DNA of 64,000 nucleotides, taken from Aureliella sp046290675. GTDB taxonomy: Bacteria > Planctomycetota > Planctomycetia > Pirellulales > Pirellulaceae. Below the pieces are notes generated by a model. That model searched no databases and had not been told where the DNA came from. It worked only from the letters and a program-made list of their open reading frames with translations. Each line of letters begins with the position of its first letter. Within the stretch, counting starts at the first letter, position 1. Shown one piece after another: positions 43,246 through 52,131 of this stretch. A program made the translations under genes and the position numbers. The stretch spans positions 186,001-250,000 of the forward strand of contig JBKAHA010000007.1 in the NCBI GenBank assembly GCA_046290675.1, given 5' to 3'.

Positions 43246-43291
43246 CCTTGGGGTGGTAGAGGTCGTGGGTTCAAATCCCGCTAGCCCGACT
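43245..43291. repeat. attR core (47-bp direct repeat, copy 2)
   Basis: Identical to 31749-31795. It is the 3' part of tRNA-Pro without a 5' half, so it cannot form a tRNA. It marks the right end of the integrated element; typical host sequence (the old tRNA terminator) follows directly. Confidence 0.93.
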
Positions 43292-43301
43292 CCAGAAATC
43301 A

Positions 43302-43345
43302 AAACAGCTCGTCGCATTGATTTGCGGCGAGCTGTTTCTCTTTTT
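43302..43345 (+). terminator. Displaced host terminator of tRNA-Pro
   Basis: A 14-bp stem, AAACAGCTCGTCGC (43302-43315) with GCGGCGAGCTGTTT (43324-43337), one G-T pair, an 8-base loop, and a T-rich tail. It lies 11 bases past attR, at the distance expected for the terminator of the original tRNA gene before integration. Confidence 0.8.
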
Positions 43346-43766
43346 CTCTTTGAATAGCAGGATTTTTTGCTCTTTTGGTCGTTTCAAACGATTCCCCGGC
43401 TCCTCAAGTGTCGGCACCTTGGAGCATCAATAGCTGTAAACCGTTGATCGGGAAATGTTTAGCGAGTCCAAATCCCGGCGCCATGATCAAGCAATGGAAC
43501 GGATTCACAGAGCACACCCATAAGTACAGAGGTCGGCTTCACCGAAGCGACTTACGAGCAAACGCGATCTACTGAGGCCGATGCAACCGATCGCAGGTGC
43601 GCCAATACAGAAGTCGCATCGGTGTTTGAATATTTGTCGTTTTCGGTATTTCTGATCGCTTACGAATTGGGGGACGGATTCTGAGGTGACGCACCAAATC
43701 CTATAAAATTTGAGAATGTAGCGCGTTGGCCGAATATTGTCCTCGTCTTCTCTCTTGAGGACTCCA
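43346..43766. other. Intergenic stretch before the ECF sigma gene
   Basis: About 420 bases of host sequence between the displaced tRNA terminator and the sigma factor start. It should hold the promoter of the sigma-kinase-desaturase cluster. I see no gene or convincing promoter boxes. Confidence 0.35.
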
Positions 43767-44381
43767 ATGAACGAAGAAAGCGTCGCAATTTCAAGAGATC
43801 TGCTAGAGCGCGGACTAAATGGCGAAGCAGATGCCATCGGCCAACTTCTGGAGTTGCATCGCCCTTACCTACATTTGCTTGCAGATCGGTCCTTACAAGG
43901 AGATATTCGGACCAGAATCGGTGCTTCTGATATCGTTCAACAGACTTGCCTTGCCGCCATCAAAGGCATTGGCGATCTAAATGGAAATTCGCCACATCAA
44001 TTTCTGGCGTGGTTGCGAACCGTGCACCAACGCCAAATTGTTGACTGCCTACGAGCTCACGGGTTGACCGCCAAGCGCGCGGTTGCAAGAGAGCAAAGAC
44101 CCGATGGCGGCTTACCAATCGAAGACGGAATTGATCCGTTGGCTTCTTCGCCGAGTCAGAGGCTGCTAGCCGAGGAAGATGCGGTCATGCTGGCCAGAGC
44201 ACTCGAACAACTGCCTAAAACGCAACGGGAAGCAGTTCGTTGGAAATACTTAGAAGGCCTGACACTCACTGAAGTGGCAGAGACGATGGCGACTACGAAG
44301 TTCTCAGTGGTTGGGCTCTTGAATCGAGGGCTGAAGAAGCTTCGAGCGATTCTTCTAGACGAAACGGAGCGGGATGCATGA
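43767..44381 (+). CDS. ECF-type RNA polymerase sigma factor
   Basis: A 204-residue sigma-70 family factor. The ATG at 43767 has GAGGA five bases upstream, better than an upstream frame start at 43737. Region 2 appears in IGASDIVQQTCLAAIKGI and FLAWLRTVHQRQIVDCLRAH; region 4 in LPKTQREAVRWKYLEGLTLTEVAETM with a helix-turn-helix near 165-190. Its stop overlaps the start of the kinase gene by four bases (ATGA), so they are co-translated. Planctomycete ECF factors next to Ser/Thr kinases are thought to be controlled by phosphorylation instead of an anti-sigma factor. Confidence 0.92.
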   Translation: MNEESVAISRDLLERGLNGEADAIGQLLELHRPYLHLLADRSLQGDIRTRIGASDIVQQTCLAAIKGIGDLNGNSPHQFLAWLRTVHQRQIVDCLRAHGLTAKRAVAREQRPDGGLPIEDGIDPLASSPSQRLLAEEDAVMLARALEQLPKTQREAVRWKYLEGLTLTEVAETMATTKFSVVGLLNRGLKKLRAILLDETERDA

Positions 44382-47300
44382 CTAACGACATCGAGCCGGA
44401 TTCCAGTGACCCGAGCAGTTTCGAGGAGGTTCTGATTGCCTACCTGGAGGCTGTCGAGTCAGGAGCAGGGCCAAACAAACAGGAACTCTGCAAACGCTTT
44501 CCTGACCTTGCTGATGAGTTGCTTCAGTATATCGACGCAGAGCAGAATCTATTGCAAATGGCCGGCCCGACGGTTGCGGAGCAGGCGTTGACGCAAGCGT
44601 CCATTGATACTTCGAAGATCGCTGGACCAACCGACACCGTTGCTACGAGCTTGACCGGTTCGACAAATGACCTTCTAAAGCTTGAAACACCCTCTCAGTT
44701 TGGAAGGTACCGAATTCAGAAGTTCCTAGGCGAGGGTGCAATGGGTACGGTATATCTCGCATTCGATGAGAAATTAGAGCGCAACGTGGCTCTCAAGGTC
44801 CCTCGTAGAAGGCTAGAAAGTGAATCGGAACTTGCTAAACGATTTGATCGCGAAGCCAAGTCCGCAGCTGGGCTAGAACACCGAAACATTTGTGCGGTAC
44901 ACGATGTCGGTGAAATAGATGGCACCCGCTATCTGGCCATGGCCTACGTCGACGGAGTGAGACTTAGTGATGTTCTCGATACGTCACAACGAATGACGAC
45001 TTCCTCCGTTATCGCGTTGGTTAAGAAGCTTGCCTTGGCGTTGCAGGTAGCTCATGACAAGTCGGTGGTTCATCGTGATCTTAAACCCGCCAACGTGATG
45101 ATCGACGCCGAAGGCGAACCAATCCTCATGGATTTTGGCCTAGCTCTGCAGGGAGATCGCGAACACGAAGTACGCGTCACGCAACACGGAGCCATAATTG
45201 GCACGCCTGCCTATATGTCACCGGAACAGATTGATGAAAGTCTTGCTAGAGTTGGTCCTGCCAGTGACATGTTTAGCCTTGGTGTGATCTTCTACGAGCT
45301 GCTAACAGGACAACTGCCATTTAGGGGTGGTCTCTCGACAGTCATCCATGGAGTCTTAGGGGCAAATCCTACCAAGCCATCAGAATGCGTCGAAGACCTC
45401 GATCCAGCCTTGGACGCAATCTGTAGGAAGATGCTTTCCAAGAAAGCGTCGGATCGATTCGGTTCGATGAAGCAGTTGGCTACCGCCCTGGAATCGATCA
45501 ATTCGGACAACAAAGACGCAGTTGTTGAGCTTCGCAAAACAGAAGCAGAACGTGATTCTCACCGCCGCAAAAGTCGTACTTGGCTTGCAATCACAACCAG
45601 CTGTTTGGCACTCATCCCACTCGGAATTTGGTTGTCGATCATCGCTTTTAAGACTGAGTTTGGCACGGTCGAAATCGAAATACCTGATGGAATTGATGGT
45701 ATACAAGTCCAACTCGCCCAGAAGGGAGAACCGATTCGTGTCCTTGATCCCGATGCCGGCTGGGAATTCTCAGTAGCAGAAGGTCGTTACGAAGTTCACC
45801 ATACAGGGGATAAAGATCGTTTTCAGATCGACCGAAACTCGCTGACGGTAACTCGCGGAGAAACCGTTCGCTTGCGTTTGACACGCAAGCCTCAGACTCG
45901 GCTCGGCAACCTCCCAGCATTGGAACAAATCAAGGGACTGCAGGGTCCCGTGAATGCTCTCTCGCTATCGCCCAACAACAAGTGGTTGGTCGTTGCCGGA
46001 ATTGTTGATACACGTAATGGCTACATCATGCTTTGCGACTCCAGCGGCAGGCCAGGCCCGTTGATCTCATTGTCCGGGCGTGTGACCGGAGAGCACATTG
46101 CTTGGTTTGACGACCACCGCTTCGCGATCGGCACATCGGTTGGCGGAGTTGTAGTCATCGACTGCAATTTGGGGCGGATTGTTGACGGAGTCCGCCGTTA
46201 CGGAAAGGAACAGTTGGAAGTAGCGGCCGTTCCTGACAATAAACTGCTGGCAATCGCCAATGAAGCCGGGAATATATCCATCCTGGATATGATTCGCGGC
46301 AAACTACTCATCGATCAGTTCGAGATTGGACAGCGTTGTCGAGCCATGGGATTTGCTCGCCGCCCAGAAGGGACAAGACTTTTGGTCTGCGGCGGCCACG
46401 GACGAATTTTCGTTCGTAATCTCGGCACGCTGAAGCTACGCTCGTTTCGATTTGCTGGGACGCAAGTGCACGACCTGCATGTCATGGAGGATGCAAAGCG
46501 GGTCATAGTCGCCGCTGCCGATGGCAATGTTGAACTTGTTGATCTAGATGATGGGGAAGTCCTTACCAAGTATCTCGGGCACACTTCAGGAGTCGAGTCA
46601 ATATCGGTGTCGCCGGATGAAAAGCTCTTAATAACGGGGTGTGTCGATGGCAAAGTACGCCTTTTCGAGCTCGAGACTGGAAAAGGCCTACACGCGGGAG
46701 TTGGCAAGCGTGGTACGACGAAGCAGATAGCAATTAATTGGGACAGCGGATTATTGTTCGCCGGCGGAGGAAGTTACGTCACTGCCGCCGGTGAATGGCG
46801 GATAATCGAAGACCCATCCATTCTTCGCTGGACGCTCCCCGGCGGAGAGCCGTCACAACACCTCGATACACTTGAATCAACTGAACCAAGTAGCCAGCAG
46901 CCGGCAACGAACCTGGAACCTGAAACGGATGCGTCAAGATCTTTGCCAACAATAGACTCTGAGAAGCCAGCGAACGCTGAGGCGAATGTAAGCACCTACG
47001 AACAGCACATGCTGGAGGGAAAAAGATGGTTGAAACAACTCAATCCGAGACAAGCATTTTCCGAATTTGAGAAAGCGATTCACCTCTCCCCAGACAGTCT
47101 TATCCCACGCGGCTATGTGGCATTACTAGCCCAAGGCTCTCACCAAGACGCTCTTGCGGCCACACAATTGGACATAGCACGCCACCTTAAACTTGATCCG
47201 ACAACTCCTGAGTCCTCATACATTGCAAGAGCGATGCTGAAGGGACACCCAAAGTCCGGTGTTCCTCCACTCTGGGAAGATGGGCTCGCCAAGTTAGCCC

Positions 47301-48589
47301 ACAATTTTCCAAATGACTGGCATGTTCAGCACACAGTTGGTTTGTGGAAGCTTGGCGATCGGGTTAAAGCATCAAAGGCATTCGATCTAGCGCTCACTGC
47401 TGCCCAGAGTCCATGGGAGACGGCGGCGACCAAACTTGCACAAGTAAAACTGGCCGTTCTTGAGGGCCAGATCGAGAACTGGCATACATGGTCGAAACTC
47501 CTTCCTAAGGATCAGCCTGATCTCGCGATTGCGGAAGGGCGGTGGTTGTCGGCCTACGAAGTTCACCTCATGTCCGAGGAACTGAGGGACCTCGATGACT
47601 ACGTGGCGCGACTCAGACTCAGGACACAAGCATTCAACGGAGTTTCCATCGCCTATGACTCGACGAAAGGTGTGCAATACGAGAATTCGGAGTACGACAT
47701 CAATGCGGCAGCATTCAGCCCAACTGGAACGAGAGCGGCGTTGGCTCCCAACAATGCGGATAGCCTGTATCTTTGGGACCCGGAATACGGCCTAAGGTCT
47801 ATCGGAGCAGGTGGCGAAATCCGTGCCTTAGCCTTTCTGGCTGATAGCGAGCGCTTGCTCATCGGTCGGCCTGCAGGTCATATCGAGTTGCTTCGCCTCA
47901 TTTCGGGGAAACCAGAGGCGACATTGCCTCGCATCGGTAAGATCAATGGCATGGCCGCCGACGCGGAAGGAAAGCGAGTTGCCGTGTCCTATCGCAATGC
48001 TCGATGCGCAGTCTGGGATATCACCGAGCCGGAACCAACGAACGAACAAGTGTTTCTACCTGGCAACGGCTGGCAGTTGGCATTCAGCCCCAGCGGGGAG
48101 TATCTCGCGGTGGGTGTTCAGGGACAGAAAGTGCTCGTGTTTGATCGTCAACTTGAACAAGTGTCTTCGCTTGAGAGTGTCTCCCAAGCACGCTTTACAT
48201 GGCTATCTGATGAGCGAATCTGCTTTGGATACGCCGAAACCAACAAGATTGCGAGCTACTCGCCGGTGACAAAGAACACGGCTGCGTCCGTTGAGGTCGG
48301 CAGTAGCGCCGCGGTCGTATTCGCCACTCGCTTGGCAACGAATGTCGTTCTGACTGGCCATTTGGACGGTTCGATTTGGGCAGTCGATCTAGGGAGTGGC
48401 GAACACCGTCGGGTCGCAAGACTTCCAATGTGCCGCTTCGCTCATCTAAGTTTGTCTGCCGATCACCGTTATTTGCTTGCAACCGGCAAACGCCCCAAAA
48501 AGAACGATGGCGGCGCTTGCTGTACGGTTTTTGAAATGCCGGCGGAATTTGTCACTGATGCAACTGTGTGGGTCGCAAACAATCCCTAA
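44378..48589 (+). CDS. Ser/Thr protein kinase with transmembrane helix, WD40 repeats and helical linker
   Basis: A 1403-residue Hanks-type kinase. The glycine loop GEGAMGTVYLA is near 118, catalytic Lys in VALKVP near 140, HRDLKPAN near 230 and DFG near 251, so it should be active. A transmembrane helix (AITTSCLALIPLGIWLSII) near 400-424 puts the rest outside the cytoplasm. That part has a PEGA-like stretch near 430-510, WD40-type repeats near 515-830, a TPR-like helical segment near 870-1060 and a second WD40 set near 1100-1390. It probably relays a signal to the overlapping sigma factor gene's product. Confidence 0.93.
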   Translation: MTNDIEPDSSDPSSFEEVLIAYLEAVESGAGPNKQELCKRFPDLADELLQYIDAEQNLLQMAGPTVAEQALTQASIDTSKIAGPTDTVATSLTGSTNDLLKLETPSQFGRYRIQKFLGEGAMGTVYLAFDEKLERNVALKVPRRRLESESELAKRFDREAKSAAGLEHRNICAVHDVGEIDGTRYLAMAYVDGVRLSDVLDTSQRMTTSSVIALVKKLALALQVAHDKSVVHRDLKPANVMIDAEGEPILMDFGLALQGDREHEVRVTQHGAIIGTPAYMSPEQIDESLARVGPASDMFSLGVIFYELLTGQLPFRGGLSTVIHGVLGANPTKPSECVEDLDPALDAICRKMLSKKASDRFGSMKQLATALESINSDNKDAVVELRKTEAERDSHRRKSRTWLAITTSCLALIPLGIWLSIIAFKTEFGTVEIEIPDGIDGIQVQLAQKGEPIRVLDPDAGWEFSVAEGRYEVHHTGDKDRFQIDRNSLTVTRGETVRLRLTRKPQTRLGNLPALEQIKGLQGPVNALSLSPNNKWLVVAGIVDTRNGYIMLCDSSGRPGPLISLSGRVTGEHIAWFDDHRFAIGTSVGGVVVIDCNLGRIVDGVRRYGKEQLEVAAVPDNKLLAIANEAGNISILDMIRGKLLIDQFEIGQRCRAMGFARRPEGTRLLVCGGHGRIFVRNLGTLKLRSFRFAGTQVHDLHVMEDAKRVIVAAADGNVELVDLDDGEVLTKYLGHTSGVESISVSPDEKLLITGCVDGKVRLFELETGKGLHAGVGKRGTTKQIAINWDSGLLFAGGGSYVTAAGEWRIIEDPSILRWTLPGGEPSQHLDTLESTEPSSQQPATNLEPETDASRSLPTIDSEKPANAEANVSTYEQHMLEGKRWLKQLNPRQAFSEFEKAIHLSPDSLIPRGYVALLAQGSHQDALAATQLDIARHLKLDPTTPESSYIARAMLKGHPKSGVPPLWEDGLAKLAHNFPNDWHVQHTVGLWKLGDRVKASKAFDLALTAAQSPWETAATKLAQVKLAVLEGQIENWHTWSKLLPKDQPDLAIAEGRWLSAYEVHLMSEELRDLDDYVARLRLRTQAFNGVSIAYDSTKGVQYENSEYDINAAAFSPTGTRAALAPNNADSLYLWDPEYGLRSIGAGGEIRALAFLADSERLLIGRPAGHIELLRLISGKPEATLPRIGKINGMAADAEGKRVAVSYRNARCAVWDITEPEPTNEQVFLPGNGWQLAFSPSGEYLAVGVQGQKVLVFDRQLEQVSSLESVSQARFTWLSDERICFGYAETNKIASYSPVTKNTAASVEVGSSAAVVFATRLATNVVLTGHLDGSIWAVDLGSGEHRRVARLPMCRFAHLSLSADHRYLLATGKRPKKNDGGACCTVFEMPAEFVTDATVWVANNP

Positions 48590-48630
48590 CGCAGAATGTT
48601 TGGGACACGCAGCCGTAGGAAGCTAAGCAA

Positions 48631-49785
48631 ATGTCGAACAATACGACCGCCTGCGCTGGACCATCGAATCATTTTCGATCGGAACTGGAACGAAGAAGAC
48701 ACTTGGAGAGTTTTCGTGCCTTGCGTCGCGAGCTACGTCGCCAAGGGTACTTTGACAAGGATCCTGTGGGTGTACTCGCGTTACTCGTGATGCATTGCAC
48801 GCTATTTCTTTTTGGACTGACGATCTTCCTTATCGAACACCGACTCTTTATGACAGTGGCCGCAACCGTAATGTGGGGGTATGGCCTGACTGGTATCGCT
48901 GCGAATACGCATTCCTCGTCGCACTACGCCACCTCTAAGAAACGATGGGTGAATCGGCTGCTGACATACTTTGGCTATCCATTGGCAACGGGCTTTTCAG
49001 CCTGTTACTGGTGGCACAAACACATCGTTTTGCACCACAGTCACCCGAATTTAATCGGTCACGATGTCGACATTGATTGGATGCCATTGTTCGCCTTGAC
49101 AGAGTCTGACCGGAGTCGCGCCGGCAGGCTAGGTTGCTGGTTCTATCGTTGCCAGGTCCTACTCGTGCCATTTGCAATTGCATTTAATATGACCTACGGG
49201 CAATGGCATTCAGTTCGGTTCCTATGGCATCACATGATCTCGAATCGTGATCGTAGGTGGGCACATTGGGTTGACGCATCCTGTCTGCTACTACACATTC
49301 TCGTATGGATCGGTATACCAATGCTGTTCCTACCGTGGACATCAGTGTTAGGATTTTACCTCCTCCGCAACACCGTACTTGGATACACATTCTTCTTGCT
49401 CAATGCACCATCACACTATCCCGCCGAAGCAGCATGCTTCTCGCATCCGCAGGAAGACGATTTCGTGTTGAGACAAACAAGTACGACGCTCAACTACCGA
49501 GTTGGCTCCATTGGCCGTGCTTTGTGTAGCGGAGTCGAATACCAAATTGAGCACCATCTGTTTCCAGCCATTTGCCATACACGCCTTCCTGCTGTGAGCC
49601 GATTGGTTAGAGAGTACTGCGAGTTTCACGGCTACCCCTATCGCACTCTTTCGTGGTCACAGGCGCTCGCTAAAGCAATTTGGGCTTTCCACTCGCCGAA
49701 ACGTCCGGAATTTGCGGGCACCCGCGAATCAGTGAGTTGCAATTGTCTGTGCTTGAACACCGATGCAAATTACGAGGAGTGCTGA
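48631..49785 (+). CDS. Fatty acid desaturase
   Basis: A 384-residue membrane di-iron enzyme that introduces double bonds into acyl chains. The three histidine boxes are HSSSH near 93, HKHIVLHH near 128 and QIEHH near 303, in the arrangement of front-end or acyl-lipid desaturases. At least four hydrophobic helices are visible. GGAAG lies eight bases before the ATG. It follows the kinase by 42 bases, so it belongs to the sigma-kinase cluster; control of membrane fluidity by that signalling pair is a reasonable inference. Confidence 0.9.
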   Translation: MSNNTTACAGPSNHFRSELERRRHLESFRALRRELRRQGYFDKDPVGVLALLVMHCTLFLFGLTIFLIEHRLFMTVAATVMWGYGLTGIAANTHSSSHYATSKKRWVNRLLTYFGYPLATGFSACYWWHKHIVLHHSHPNLIGHDVDIDWMPLFALTESDRSRAGRLGCWFYRCQVLLVPFAIAFNMTYGQWHSVRFLWHHMISNRDRRWAHWVDASCLLLHILVWIGIPMLFLPWTSVLGFYLLRNTVLGYTFFLLNAPSHYPAEAACFSHPQEDDFVLRQTSTTLNYRVGSIGRALCSGVEYQIEHHLFPAICHTRLPAVSRLVREYCEFHGYPYRTLSWSQALAKAIWAFHSPKRPEFAGTRESVSCNCLCLNTDANYEEC

Positions 49786-50329
49786 TTCGCTTCGGCTGGA
49801 CAACTCGATGTTTGGAACGAATCCAGCTTGCTGCCAGAGGTGTCAATTCCATGACGACAAGTCTGCGAGTTCGACGGATCGCTTAGAGCTGTCGGAGTGA
49901 AACACTGTGGTGCATCCGAGCGCAGGCCAGAATCGACTTCGGGCGATGTGCCGACGTCGAATGGCCAAATGCCAAAGTGCGAATGGCCTTGGCGTTTAGG
50001 CTCCACGGCAATTGGTGGCGCTGACATGAGCGCAAGCGAATCGGAAAAAACTTGCGATCCACGCCGCCAGAGTGCTACTTCTAGTCGCTCTAGTTGGGGA
50101 TCAGAGAGATGACATACTCCATTGATTTGATCCGATTCTCGAAAAGGCTACAACTCTTAGTAATGTTGCACATCGCGAGATGATACGTCACATGCTGGGA
50201 ATCGTTGCAGGTGAAATCGATATAGAGGAACTCAGAAAAAGAGCTGAATCACGTACAGAGCATAGAAAAAGAGGGACTCGTGGCCTTGTCCACCGCCTTC
50301 ATTCTGGAGCAATGTCGCAGCTAGAAATT
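49786..50329. other. Intergenic stretch with a possible gene remnant
   Basis: About 545 bases after the desaturase. A frame open from 50126 reads EKATTLSNVAHREMIRHM and, from the ATG at 50180, EIDIEELRKRAESR; it looks protein-like for about 60 codons but then loses that character. It may be a degraded gene. Nothing else is recognisable. Confidence 0.4.
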
Positions 50330-51055
50330 CTACAGAATCACAACCATAGCGTTGACAACTGCGTGAGCCAGAGCGCATGTAACCAGGCTTCTTCTCCACT
50401 CAAACAGCAATGCCAACATCAGTCCGGTCAGGAAAACAATAATGATGCTCCAGGGCCCTAATCCCCAATGTAAACCGACGGCAAATCCTAAAGTCGTCAC
50501 GATTATTCCCACGACGGTTCCCAACCGCGCAGTCAGCTGCCGTTGGATATAACCTCTGTAGACGGTTTCTTCGACGATTCCGGCAAACAGTGTTCCGGCG
50601 ATTAGTCCGGCTATGTTGAGCGTCAAGACCGGAGTTGATGCGGGGCGTAGCGTACTGACTTGCAGGCTCGTTCGAATGGCGGTGATTGCCGGTTCCGCAA
50701 CGCACGTCTGAATTGAAAAGATTGCGATTCCCGCCAGTATGCCGATCGGAACTTCCAACTTCCAAGTCCTTTCGTCATGATTCCAACCGAGTTGTCCCAG
50801 CGAGATTCCGTCCGCCTGAGCAAGCCGAACAGCTATCAGAAAAAGCAAAGTGTGATTTATCATTGCAATGTAGGGAAACCATTCGCTCAGCTCTCGAGGG
50901 ATGACGGAAGAATCACCGCCAGCCTTGGCAACTATCAGAAATATGGCGACAGCGGTGACTGCCAAAAGGAGAGATGGAGCGATCAACGCTAGCAATACCC
51001 AGGACCTCCTGGTTGGGGGCCGAAGAGGTTTACTCTCTTGTGAAATTTCAGACAT
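50330..51055 (-). CDS. CPBP intramembrane metalloprotease family protein
   Basis: A 241-residue membrane protein with about seven hydrophobic helices. The CPBP glutamate motif EETVYRGYIQ is near 161, followed by a conserved His in VGLHWGLG near 197 and a terminal HAVVNA. The family includes CAAX-type proteases and bacteriocin immunity proteins; some members have no proven protease activity. GAGG eight bases before the ATG at 51055 sets the start. It follows the PadR regulator gene by 39 bases and is very likely its operon partner and target. Confidence 0.85.
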   Translation of the reverse strand: MSEISQESKPLRPPTRRSWVLLALIAPSLLLAVTAVAIFLIVAKAGGDSSVIPRELSEWFPYIAMINHTLLFLIAVRLAQADGISLGQLGWNHDERTWKLEVPIGILAGIAIFSIQTCVAEPAITAIRTSLQVSTLRPASTPVLTLNIAGLIAGTLFAGIVEETVYRGYIQRQLTARLGTVVGIIVTTLGFAVGLHWGLGPWSIIIVFLTGLMLALLFEWRRSLVTCALAHAVVNAMVVIL

Positions 51056-51094
51056 TTGGATCACCTCTTTGGCCCGTATTGGTAGTCGCCTGCT

Positions 51095-51640
51095 TCAATG
51101 CTCACTAAGCTCGTCAAGCGCTTCTCGGCACCACTTCAGCCGCGCATCGCAAGAAAGCTGGCCAGCACGGAGCACCAGACGCCAATGCTTGAAGTCTGGC
51201 GATTCTGAATACTGTGCCTCCAACTCACACATGCGTTCAGCCAACTCTTGATTGAGCGCTAGGAATTGAGTCTGTTGTTGCTCGATATGTGACCGATGAA
51301 CGTCAGCGGGAACGAACGTCGCGTTAAATAGCTTTAAGTACAGTTCATCGCGCAAGCTCCTCTCTACTGGCGGTTTTGACAGCCAGGTGCGGAGCGCCTT
51401 TCTGCCGGCCGCTGTAATTTGATAGACGCGCCGCCTGCGACCACTCGTTTGTTTGTCATCCTCATGCGAGCGCACTTGGTGCAAGTTTTCGAGCTTGTTG
51501 AGAATCGGATAGATGCTTCCAAAACTCTCTGTCCAGAAATGTGAAAAGAGCGATTCGCAGGCGGTTTTGATGTCGTAGCCCGACATCGGCCCCAGTCGCA
51601 ACAGACTAAGGATTGCATATTGGGAGCGGTTTTCTCGCAC
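51095..51640 (-). CDS. PadR-family transcriptional regulator
   Basis: A DNA-binding regulator of about 181 residues. The N-terminal winged helix (YAILSLLRLGPMSGYDI, then SFGSIYPILNKLE) is typical of PadR, and the C-terminal part is a coiled-coil dimerisation domain of the AphA type. The GTG at 51640 places the domain at the usual distance from the N-terminus; the longer frame with ATG at 51682 would begin inside a near-perfect palindrome and adds a basic 14-residue tail. It probably represses itself and the CPBP gene downstream. The inducer is unknown. Confidence 0.85.
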   Translation of the reverse strand: MRENRSQYAILSLLRLGPMSGYDIKTACESLFSHFWTESFGSIYPILNKLENLHQVRSHEDDKQTSGRRRRVYQITAAGRKALRTWLSKPPVERSLRDELYLKLFNATFVPADVHRSHIEQQQTQFLALNQELAERMCELEAQYSESPDFKHWRLVLRAGQLSCDARLKWCREALDELSEH

Positions 51641-51663
51641 GACTCTACGTTTCCGACAAGATG

Positions 51664-51689
51664 TATCGTTTGGATATATCATAACGATA
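51664..51689. promoter_or_regulatory. Near-perfect 26-bp palindrome, candidate PadR operator
   Basis: TATCGTT (51664-51670) and AACGATA (51683-51689) flank a central GATATATC (51673-51680); 22 of 26 positions are symmetrical. It lies 24 bases before the preferred PadR start at 51640 and overlaps the alternative ATG at 51682. Confidence 0.65.
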
Positions 51690-52131
51690 TGTCAACCGCC
51701 GTCAAGGTCGAACCGAGAGTAGGAACCTTTCCGCCTAACCAAGTCGGAGACCGATGCATCTTTGCTGCCGGGCTAGCTTCAGTCGGTTGGACAAGTCGAA
51801 GTGGGGAGGAAAGTGGTGTTGAAACCATCGGTCTGGTGCACCTCAGCAGCTCTGAATCCAATTCGCTGAGGTGGTTCTCTCCTCCATCGACCAGCTCAGA
51901 TCGTTCGAAACTGGTGTCGATGCAACCGAGGCGCCTGTGTAGCTCGAGAACTCTGCATCGATGTGTGCCACCGCACTGATTGACAAGTCCGTTCCAGTTC
52001 AGACTCGAGACCGTGAAACGCGCCGCTTCTGCGAAGCAAAATTTGAGGGGGCCTATGCGAATCGTTGTGTCCGATCAGGCCTAAACTTTTCTGAATTCTC
52101 TCCCCACCTTGTGCTTAAGATCGCAGTTACG
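51690..52131. other. Intergenic stretch, no gene seen
   Basis: About 440 bases between the PadR operator and the convergent TAXI receptor gene. Only short shadow frames are present and no repeat or hairpin stands out. Confidence 0.35.

Noticed and set aside
43245..43291. A second tRNA-Pro
   Set aside because: Only the 3' part from the anticodon stem on is present; the acceptor 5' strand and D arm are missing.
31749..43291. A complete prophage
   Set aside because: No terminase, portal, capsid, tail or lysis gene is visible in the 11.5 kb; only integration, replication and cargo genes.
43063..43317. An 84-codon minus-strand frame as an independent gene
   Set aside because: It begins in host sequence past attR and reads through the tRNA fragment (GLAGFEPTTST pattern). 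It makes sense only as the detached 3' part of the integrase.
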